DNA from: Amyelois transitella
Taxonomy: Eukaryota > Arthropoda > Insecta > Lepidoptera > Pyralidae
NCBI RefSeq assembly: GCF_032362555.1
Contig: NC_083506.1
Coordinates: 8,417,501 to 8,481,500 of the forward strand
Length of the DNA: 64,000 nt
Direction of reading: 5' to 3'
The position numbers were made by a program, and so were the translations under genes. Under the pieces are notes generated by a model, which was given only the letters and a program-made list of their open reading frames with translations, was not told the origin of the DNA and did not search any database. This document shows positions 11,345 to 50,078 of the stretch, in pieces; the first letter of the stretch is position 1; every line of letters starts with the position of its first letter.

Positions 11345-13715
11345 TACTTCGTATAAGAATATCGAATTATTTACAATGAAATTATTGTAATATTACCTTT
11401 GACACTTCATTGTTATTACATTGAAACACGTAATGTTACATACACTACAGAGAAAACTTGCATCTGTTATCAGACTGAAAGATATGTTTGTAAATAAGAC
11501 TATACTTAGAAATAAACGATATATTTTACATTTAAAATATTGTTCTGAGTATTATTCTGTCGTCATCACCGACCAGACTACCAGCAGTGGCCGGGACTGG
11601 CAAACTGTAAGCAATATGGAATGTTTCTGAATGTGTTATAAGAGCAACCGGTGATTTAAAAAACTTACGTTTAGGTACCCCGCCTACCACACACGCGTTA
11701 AATTCTTCGCAGCCGCGCAACTAAACGTATTCATCTTTCAATGCTTCATTCCGCTCCGAGAAGCCGCAAACTATAATATTAGGAAGCTATCATACAGCAT
11801 GGAACGAATTACACTTTAAAGAATAATAAACCGAACAATATGTGAAGTATCGCAACTTATGGGATATTAAACTATTACACGAATACAAAAGTACAACAAA
11901 CGGATCTACGGAATACAAAATTAAATGTATCAAAAACCCAGCACCGTTACCTCTAATTACAATAGTTACACAGATGCTTATAACTATTAAATTAAACTGA
12001 AGATTACATTTAGTCTTACAAGAATAATAGTATTTTACTAATATGGCAAAGTTTTCAATGTAGCATTTAATACATAATTAAAGGCATAATTTCATTAACA
12101 TAAATCAATCAAGCTATTTGAATTCATCACACGCATAAAAGTAATAAAACATCTAAAGACTAGGTGGGCTAAAACACAATTTTGAGAAAATTTTAGGTAA
12201 GATAAGTCAATCAATGGCATAATACTTAGAAAAGAAAAAAGTAAAGAAACACTTGTAAATAGTATCAGTCGGCCCCGGTCGGTAAGCCATGATAAAAGAA
12301 AATACATTGCCGATGAATTCCACAAATGTTATTCGACTGGTGCTTATCATATACGAGTAAATATACGTCAAATATATCAATTCGTTCATATTGCACGTAC
12401 TGCCACATTTACTAGCTTCATAAATGACAAATGCACCACATGAAGTGATTGTAAAATTAACTGAACTTATTTCAGAAGCACTATAATCACATTTTCTACT
12501 AAAATCGCATTCTTCTTGAGGCAACTAGTCGGGTTCCCGGTACACTTTCATTGTAAGCTACTATTCAGCAACGTTAACCTTACATATCGCTCACATGTCT
12601 AACACTATAGCACTATAAATGTAAATATATAATAGTTGCCAACGCAATTATAAGTCCCAATTAAAAATAAAACTTAACAGCTATCAATAATCTCGATATG
12701 AATAAGTATGAAAGGACGGTGTAAGTCGACAAAACACATTGCTATAATTACATAATAAGTAATATAAATTGATTTAAAGTTAATACATCAAAATTCCGAG
12801 CGTACAAAAGTGTAGAAATAGTTTAACTTTTATTTAAATTTTAATATAAAATACAATAAATAACGTTTGTAAGGCACTGTTAAGATGTTGTTATCACATT
12901 CTTAGTTTAGTAATATAGTCAAATTCAGAACACATCTAGGTTTTTGTGTACCTAACGAGTGCAGTCTAGGTTTTCTTATAATCTTAACCGTGAAGAATAT
13001 AGAAAACCGAGCCTGTTAGTTAGTTTTGCAATACATCTTCCTTCAGTGACGAAAGAAGGCTTGCAGTTTCGGCCCCAATCAATTGTTGAACTATCTAACT
13101 AAATATGACTAGCCATTCGTGACAGTCATGGCTCAAGCAGTTCTCCTCTTGTTTTCACTGACAAACAACATTTCTACTTTACTTTTTACGACACAGTTTA
13201 ATTTTAAATCACTTGTAAATAATTTTTATAATAATAGGTACAAATTAAATTTTGATAATTTGTATAATGTTATTTCAATAATGGTCTCAATTCAAACTAC
13301 ATAAATCATTCTAAAGGTGATTCGTCTTTTAGTCAGGATTTAATTTTGTATCCTATTTAAATAAATGCAAAGATAACAAAACTAATTCTGACTAATAGAC
13401 GAGTGAAAAGAGAGAAGCGGTAACTTAATGTCATTACGCCTCCTGTTTTAATGCACGAGTCCATCATTAAACCCTCTATATTTCATGCATACATTTATAC
13501 TAGTTATTGTAATTTAATAGTGAAATATACACCATTTTACCATTTCGTCACCGGCACTGTGTAGAGATTGATGCCGTTTTGAAGCGGTAAGTACACTAAT
13601 AAAAATAATACCTAATTTAAAAGTTTGTGAGCATTGAGCATGCACATTTCGTCACATAACTCGCGCCGCGCTTGCTCGCCACCTCCCGAGAGCGAGCGAG
13701 CGAGCGAGCGGCCGC
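11345..13715 (-). other. Probable yki 3' UTR
   Basis: AT-rich, with only short open frames and no recognisable protein. It follows the yki stop codon on the minus strand. At 13687-13711, just after the stop, there is a CGAG/GAGC tetranucleotide microsatellite. No mobile element was recognised. Confidence 0.45.
13687..13711. repeat. (GAGC)n microsatellite beside the yki stop codon
   Basis: About six units of GAGC/CGAG in the first bases of the yki 3' UTR, ending 5 bp from the stop codon at 13716-13718. Confidence 0.9.
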
Positions 13716-44322
<30,607 letters not shown>

Positions 44323-44640
44323 TATGATGTCGGAACGAATAAATCTCGAAACCGACCTGGCCCACCGCTGTGACACAACACTAGCACACGACGGGTTGGC
44401 CCGGCGCCACCCGACGTCCTTGCGATATAGCGCTCGTTGCGCGACTGTGACTGACGGCACGACAGCATGCCCCGCCCGCACCGCGCAAGACTCCCTGCCC
44501 ACGCGCACCCGCCGCACCACCCGCGCACAGACGGCAGACCGGTCTTCGAGAACGAACCCCTCCCCCCTCACTCTCGGCTTACCTACAATACTATCTCCTT
44601 GCCTTGGCTTGCCTAACCGAACGTATGTGTAAGCATTAAT
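44323..44640 (-). promoter_or_regulatory. GC-rich yki 5' UTR / promoter region
   Basis: A CpG-rich block directly upstream of the yki ATG, sharply different from the surrounding AT-rich DNA. The minus-strand frame is open through part of it but gives an arginine-rich, low-information translation, as expected of GC-rich 5' UTR. No TATA box was assigned. Confidence 0.45.
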
Positions 44641-44776
44641 TAAGATAGAACTTTATGAAATCACTATTTTACGAAAAAATAACGAGTACTAGGTACTTAC
44701 CGAAGTACCAACTTAATGAATACTTAGGTACCTAGTAATTTTATTGTGAAACTTGAAAAAATAAATCAATTAAAAC

Positions 44777-44878
44777 AAAGAAACCACACCTACCTACCTA
44801 GGTATGGTTTCTTTGTATGCGAAAGATGGTTAGTCGAATATGAAGGTACCTTCATATTCGACTAACCATCTTTCGCAT
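44777..44878. repeat. Two adjacent hairpins including a perfect 62-bp palindrome
   Basis: 44817-44878 is a perfect palindrome centred on GGTACC (arms atgcgaaagatggttagtcg... and complement, no loop). Just before it, 44777-44815 forms a second, imperfect hairpin (aaagaaacca... / ...tggtttcttt). Both lie about 0.5 kb upstream of the yki start codon. Confidence 0.9.
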
Positions 44879-44889
44879 TTACAAATATA

Positions 44890-45072
44890 AAAGTTGGTTA
44901 GTTTATACGTCATCATCATCAAATCAACAGTTAGGACGTTCACTGTTGAATAAGGCCTCACCCAATGACTTCCACCTCGCTCTGTTGGAGGCAGCAGCAT
45001 CCAACGTTTCCCCGCGGACTTCACCAGATCATCGGTCCATCGACCTACGCTGGATATTGGTTGGGTTAACCA
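44890..45072 (-). repeat. LINE ORF2 C-terminal remnant
   Basis: The minus strand reads VGRWTDDLVKSAGKRWMLLP then PTERGGSHWVRPYSTVN. This matches the RRxGRPxTRWTDDLVK..G..W end of lepidopteran non-LTR ORF2 proteins, with losses. No tail or target duplication was found. Confidence 0.6.
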
Positions 45073-45077
45073 CAACT

Positions 45078-45330
45078 CATCTAAACTATAGGAAACATCG
45101 AAATGACGTCTTACCAAATTTATTCAACTTGATGAGCATTTTCTGTTGGCATATAAAAATCGCTTATCTGAAACACCTGATGCAGAATCATAATATACAG
45201 ATTCGATGTTGTATAACCTCATGTGTAATACCTCATCAGAACATGCTCATCAGTAGGCTACTGAACAACTTCTGTTAAAGCGTCATTTCTATATTTGTTA
45301 TAGTTTAGCTGGACTGGAGTGTTACAGTTT
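45078..45330. repeat. ~125-bp subunit repeat, inverted pair
   Basis: 45078-45200 matches 40095-40220 in reverse ('gctcatcaagttgaa..aatttgg.aagacgtcatttcga' on the minus strand). 45225-45330 holds another unit in forward orientation ('tgctcatcagtaggctactg', 'aacaacttctgttaaagcgt', 'tatagtttagctgga'). The two units face each other. Confidence 0.65.
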
Positions 45331-45497
45331 TTAAGATCAGTTATAGCCCTTATATGTTTCCCAAGCTTAATTTCTAAATACCAAAAAATGTTTCGGAGAT
45401 TAGCCTGTACAAATTTATAAATTTTATTTTTACTGAAAGAACCTTTATGGTAGTCATTTAGGATAAAAATATTTAAAAACAATTAAAAATAATAATA

Positions 45498-45701
45498 GTC
45501 GTAAAAGGCGACTAAGGGATAGGCTTACAAACTTGGGATTCTTTTTTAGGCGTTGGGTTAGCAACCTGTCACTATTTGAATCTCAATTCTATCATTAAGC
45601 CAAATAGCTGAACGTGGCCATTCAGCCTTTTTAAGACTGTTGGCTCTGTCTACCCCGCAAGGGATATAGACGTGACCATATGTATGTATGTATGTATGTA
45701 A
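45498..45701 (+). repeat. Family A SINE-like repeat with (TGTA)n tail
   Basis: A well-preserved copy from 'gtcgtaaaaggcgactaagg' to 'gacgtgaccatatgtatgta' and a run of TGTA units. It lacks the first ~60 bp of the family. It ends about 120 bp before the dispersed sequence fused to the RTE element. Confidence 0.88.
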
Positions 45702-45819
45702 AAATAATAATGATTGCATTTTTATAATAAATTATCAATAAATTGCACCATAATACAACACACGAAGAATTCCTTTATTTATTGTCGTTCGCTTAAAATT
45801 CCATATTTTGACAGAATTA

Positions 45820-45924
45820 ATAGAGCCCAGGAAATAGGTAGAAATACATGTATTCGAATCATGAGCAGTAGGTTTTATGAAGTAAACTTATCAATATTCA
45901 TTAAAGGCGTACGCGCACAGTAGC
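45820..45924 (+). repeat. Dispersed ~105-bp repeat, copy 2, fused to RTE 5' end
   Basis: Matches 36365-36470 up to 'cgcacagtagc', where similarity stops abruptly and RTE coding sequence begins. See the finding on the chimeric junction. Confidence 0.7.
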
Positions 45925-48101
45925 AGATATGAATTTGAAGATTTAGAGGAAATGAGCGATATTGAAGATGGATGGAAGGAATTTAAAGAAAGAATTGTGA
46001 AAGTAGCTGTTGAAGTGTGTGGTGTAAGTAGAAGAAGGAAAGGAAAAAATCACAAAAATGCGTGGATGAGTAAAGATGTGCAAGAACTTGTGCGATTAAA
46101 GAAGAAAGCATGGCTGGATTTGTTAGCAGCAAAAGCTAACTTAAGAATGCAAGAGGTTATAGATGAAGATGTGAATGAAGCACGTAAGGAATATAAGAAA
46201 ATGAAAGATTTGGTTAAGAAAGCTGTGATTAGAAAGAAAGAAGAGTATAAAGAGGATTTTGATAAAAGGCTATCAGAAGACTTTCAGTCAAATCTGAAAG
46301 TATTCTGGAAATCCGTAAGGTCAGCCCGAGGAAATACTATAACCAGAGAGCTGACTAGGATCAGATGCCAGGATGGTAGCGTTGTGAAAGGAGAAGAATG
46401 TGTACTAAAGATATGGAAGGACTATTTTGAAAGTTTATTTGAAAAAAAGGAAGGAAATAAGAAAGATTTCTGCTATAGCGAAGAAAAAGAGAATGAGATG
46501 GAAGGCGAAATTGAAATGTTCGAAATTGTGGAAGCACTTAAGAGTATGAAAGCGGGAAAGGCTGCTGGGTGTGATAGAGTGTCGGTCGAGATGCTTAAAG
46601 CAGGAAAAGGCGTAGTAGCTAGTCAGTTGTACTGCCTTTTCAATTTGTGTTGGAGAAGCGGCCGAGTACCAAAAGATTGGTGTAAGGCTGTTATCGTGCC
46701 ACTTTACAAAGGAAAAGGGTCACAGCTGGACTGCAAAAATTATCGTGGTATAAGCCTGCTTAGCGTCGTCGGCAAATTGTATGCTAAGGTATTGATTAAT
46801 AGAGTCAGGAATGAAACTGATGACAAAATATGGGATGCTCAAGCGGGATTTCGAAAGGGAATGGGATGTACTGATCAGGTCTTTTCCTTGCGGTGCATAG
46901 CCGAAAAGTTTTTGGCCAAGAGTCAAAAAGTCTATTGCACATTCGTAGATCTGGAAAAGGCCTATGACAGAGTTGAGAGGAATGAATTGTGGTCAGCACT
47001 TTCTATGCATGGGGTGAGCAGTCTCTTAATACGAGCACTGAAATCCTTATATGAGGATTCGAGTGCTTGTGTCAGGATAAACGGAGCGCACACTGAGTGG
47101 TTTAAGATTGAGAAAGGCGTTAGGCAAGGATGTGTTGCGTCACCGTGGCTGTTCAACCTATTTATGGATAGCTGTTTGACAGATTTGAAAGAGTCTAAAA
47201 GTGGATTAAGGATGAATGAGTTACTCGTCAAATGTCTGCTCTATGCCGACGATCAGGTTATACTGGCGTCATCAGCGGAGGAGTTACAGGAGATGGTAAA
47301 CTGTATGCATGAAGCTTTAAAAGAGAAAGAAATGAAAGTGAACGTAAGTAAAACTAAAACACTGGTTTTTGAAATGGAGAAAGAAATGACAGCATGTAAT
47401 ATTTTGATTGGAGGAGAAAAAGTGGAGCAAGTGAAAGAGTTTGTATATCTAGGATCAAAGTTTACATCAGATGGCAAGTATGATAGTGATATTGAAAGGA
47501 GAGTGAACGCGGGGAACATGGTGAATGGAGCTTTGCATGCCTTTATGAGCAGTCAGAAACTATCCAAAAAGGCTCGACTGGCTGTGCACAGGGGCGTGTT
47601 GGTCCCGACATTAATGTATGGGAGTGAAAGTTGGGTATGGCAAAAGAAGCATGAAAGCAGAATAAATGCAGTGGAAATGAGAGCGTTAAGGAGTATGATG
47701 GGTGTGAAATTGAGTGACAGGATAAGGAACAGCGTGATAAGGGAATGTTGTGATGTGAAAGAAGATGTAGTTACAGGAATAGAAAAGGGTATGTTAAGAT
47801 GGTTCGGTCATGTGGAGAGGATGAATGAAAGCAGGTTGACTAAGCAGATATACAAGGAGAGTGTGGAGGGAAAGGTCGGAGTGGGAAGACCTAGACGAAC
47901 GTATCTTGATCAAATTAAGGACGTCCTGGTAAAGGGTCAGGTCAAAAGTACCCGAAACCGCCGAGCTTGTATGAAGAGAGTTATGAATGTGGACGAAGCG
48001 AAAGAAGTATGCAGAGATCGTGGCAAGTGGAAAGAGGTAGTCTCTGCCTACCCCTCCGGGAAAGAGGCGTGATTTTATGTATGTATGTATGTATGTATGT
48101 A
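45925..48101 (+). mobile_element. 5'-truncated RTE-like non-LTR retrotransposon
   Basis: It begins abruptly inside ORF2 coding sequence, so the apurinic endonuclease domain is missing, as is usual for 5'-truncated LINEs. It has the open 706-codon frame at 45952-48072 and a 3' tail of ATGT units (about 48074-48101). No long target-site duplication was found. Older 3' ends of the same family lie at 2295 and 19170, and identical pieces are inside the foldback at 8471-9257. The element is upstream of yki on the opposite strand, between yki and the zinc-finger gene. Confidence 0.85.
45952..48072 (+). CDS. RTE-like reverse transcriptase (truncated ORF2, open frame)
   Basis: 706 codons, uninterrupted. 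The frame is open upstream of this ATG to the truncation point. The N-terminal 130 residues are a basic, probably helical linker. RT blocks are visible in order: KNYRGISLLSVVGKLYAKVL (about 263-282), DAQAGFRKGMGCTDQVF, motif A FVDLEKAYDRV (about 332), motif B GVRQGCVASPWLFNLF (about 389), and the catalytic YADD at 431-434. The C-terminus holds LMYGSESWVWQKKHESRINA, then LRWFGHVERM and GVGRPRRTYLDQIKDVL, typical of RTE-type ORF2 ends. With the endonuclease lost it could not retrotranspose by the normal route. The lack of any stop or frameshift suggests a recent insertion. Confidence 0.88.
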   Translation: MSDIEDGWKEFKERIVKVAVEVCGVSRRRKGKNHKNAWMSKDVQELVRLKKKAWLDLLAAKANLRMQEVIDEDVNEARKEYKKMKDLVKKAVIRKKEEYKEDFDKRLSEDFQSNLKVFWKSVRSARGNTITRELTRIRCQDGSVVKGEECVLKIWKDYFESLFEKKEGNKKDFCYSEEKENEMEGEIEMFEIVEALKSMKAGKAAGCDRVSVEMLKAGKGVVASQLYCLFNLCWRSGRVPKDWCKAVIVPLYKGKGSQLDCKNYRGISLLSVVGKLYAKVLINRVRNETDDKIWDAQAGFRKGMGCTDQVFSLRCIAEKFLAKSQKVYCTFVDLEKAYDRVERNELWSALSMHGVSSLLIRALKSLYEDSSACVRINGAHTEWFKIEKGVRQGCVASPWLFNLFMDSCLTDLKESKSGLRMNELLVKCLLYADDQVILASSAEELQEMVNCMHEALKEKEMKVNVSKTKTLVFEMEKEMTACNILIGGEKVEQVKEFVYLGSKFTSDGKYDSDIERRVNAGNMVNGALHAFMSSQKLSKKARLAVHRGVLVPTLMYGSESWVWQKKHESRINAVEMRALRSMMGVKLSDRIRNSVIRECCDVKEDVVTGIEKGMLRWFGHVERMNESRLTKQIYKESVEGKVGVGRPRRTYLDQIKDVLVKGQVKSTRNRRACMKRVMNVDEAKEVCRDRGKWKEVVSAYPSGKEA

Positions 48102-48690
48102 AACTGTGTCAGCAGTTCATTTGTAGGTATTAGTTCTGAAATTACTGTAAATAGAAAGCACAATAACGCTTCCAACTCGGAGTGCCGATACATGTGATAC
48201 ACCCGCGGCCCCCGTTGACCCCGCAGGAAGAGGAAGACCTCATTAGTGGCCGCCACGGCCACGCTCGCGACCTGCCTGCCGCTGCAGGCAGCATAGACAG
48301 TCGCTGAAGAGGGCCACAAGCCCTGAACAGCAGCCCCACATTTCCCCCCCACAGAAGATCCCCCCCAGGGAAGACCCCACGACGTGTTGTTCGGCGAAAA
48401 ATTTAACGTCATAAGTAAAACATTGAAACGTGGCCCACGCAGCCTCGGCAGGTGCCATTTGATTTGATTTGGTTATAGGTTTGAGAAACCGTTTCTGTAA
48501 CGATTTTAATGGTAGAAAGGTAGTAATAATAAAATACTTTTTAGACAACTTTGGGTATTCTTTATGTCTCGTCAGATTTAACGAACGATAGACGTCAAAA
48601 GTCGATCGAAATATTAAAATGAAGCACACGAGAGTTAGGTCCTCGAGCCACAAGTTTGCGTACTTACTCGCGTGTCTGTCACCCACTTAA
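48102..48690 (-). other. GC-rich open block of unknown nature
   Basis: At about 48175-48470 the DNA is GC-rich and open in two minus-strand frames. One reads MAPAEAAWATFQCFTYDVKF onward; another reads ATVYAACSGRQVASVAVAAT then NEVFLFLRG, which has a faintly WD-repeat-like look. G/C runs at 48344-48368 make the frame relation uncertain. I cannot name a family. It may be an exon or exon fragment of an unlisted gene, a processed fragment, or CpG-rich promoter DNA shared by yki and the zinc-finger gene. Confidence 0.25.
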
Positions 48691-48828
48691 GGATTTACTG
48701 TCTTGTCTTTGTAAAACTAATTGTTCTATCACTCACTGTCAGGTTAACTTAACAGTCATGTGCCAGATTGGCAGTGCACATTGTCAATTTCAGTTAATTC
48801 GACAAAAATTATACCCTACCCTAATTAC

Positions 48829-49600
48829 TAGGGATGTGACATTGCTGATAAAAAATCGATTTTTTTATAATCGATTTATTTTTTAAGTATGAAAAATCGA
48901 TTAACAAATAATCGATTTTTCTTAAGAAAATAATCGATTTTATTATATTGATAGATTTTTTCCTAATTTTTCAATTTATGTCAAAATAAACGCCATATAC
49001 ATTATATCAATAGATTTATTCATTAAAAATAAACAACAGAAACAGCAAGTTCTTATATAATCAACACAAATTAAATTTTTTAACAATCAAGTGTGAATCA
49101 AAATGAAGTTTCAGCAACGAATAATGAATAAAATATCAACCGAATGTCGGTAAAATACTATTCATCGACTAATTCCATCTAGAGAATGTTTGATTAAATT
49201 AATCATCTAAACTGTAACTCAATTCTATCATTAAGCCAAATAGCTGGACGTTGCCATTCAGTCCTTTCAAGACTGTTGGCTCTGTCTACCCCGCAAGGGA
49301 TATAGACGTGAACATATGTATGTATGTATCTAAACTGTTTTAAGAGCAAAGAAAGAATGCACAGATGGCGTTAATGTAATATTATGGAGCTATGATAGTA
49401 TTCTTTGGCAGTTCGCGTTCCGGGCTCCAAGCCAGAAGACAAAAACGTAATGTCGGAGTGCATTTATTGTATGATTATAAAAATCGATTTTTAATCGATT
49501 ATTAATTTAAAAAAAATCACGTATAAAAATCGATTTTTGCTTTAAAAAAATCGATTTTTAATCGATTTTTTCCATAATCGATTTTTTTTTCACATTCCTA
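48829..49600. mobile_element. hAT-type MITE rich in ATCGAT, with nested SINE
   Basis: Terminal inverted repeats tagggatgtga / tcacattccta are flanked by an exact 8-bp duplication ctaattac (48821-48828 and 49601-49608), the hAT signature. Both halves are packed with 'aaaaatcgattttt' motifs in both orientations (about 48850-48960 and 49483-49590). A family A SINE copy sits inside (49218-49330). No transposase is encoded. Confidence 0.85.
49218..49330 (+). repeat. Family A SINE-like repeat, nested in hAT MITE
   Basis: 'aactcaattctatcattaag', 'ccaaatagctggacgttgcc', 'actgttggctctgtctaccc', 'cgcaagggatatagacgtga' and a short TATG tail. Its position inside the MITE dates it as the younger insertion. 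Confidence 0.88.
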
Positions 49601-49608
49601 CTAATTAC

Positions 49609-50078
49609 CCATTCAATTCAACCAACATTCAACAAAAAAGAACGCACCTACCTAGATGTAATGGTTAGTAATGAAGTTAATGAACTAAATAATAATAAAC
49701 TAAACTAAATTTGACTTTTCTTTCCTGTTCCTTCCGGGATATGATAGCCCAACGCCCCTTTTATTTAGTTCAAGATAATACAACAAAGATAGGTACATAC
49801 ATTTTGTTATTTTATACATCATGATGATAAAATTGGGCGGTAATGCACCATATCTCACCGCATAGAACAAATTGCCACTCGAGTTTGCGCATTGCAATAA
49901 GAGATGAAGAGTTATACTTACCTTTCGAAAAATATCAATATGAAGTATACAAAACTCGACATCGCTATCTTCCCTCACGCATGCGCTATAGTTACGTGGA
50001 TAGACAAGTGGAAAAATCATTACAGTATACTAGAAAAGCGTGATAAGTATGTTCAAAGTATAATCATTCAACATCGAA
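49609..50078. other. Upstream region of the zinc-finger gene
   Basis: Intergenic, with no recognised element. It should contain the promoter and 5' UTR of the ZAD zinc-finger gene. Confidence 0.4.

Noticed and set aside
44323-44571. N-terminal extension of yki to an upstream ATG at 44571
   Set aside because: The frame is open, but the translation is arginine-rich GC-biased sequence with no family similarity, and the YAP-type N-terminus begins right after ATG 44322.
46720-47519. Several minus-strand frames of 64-89 codons inside the RTE
   Set aside because: They are complements of the reverse-transcriptase coding frame with no independent support.
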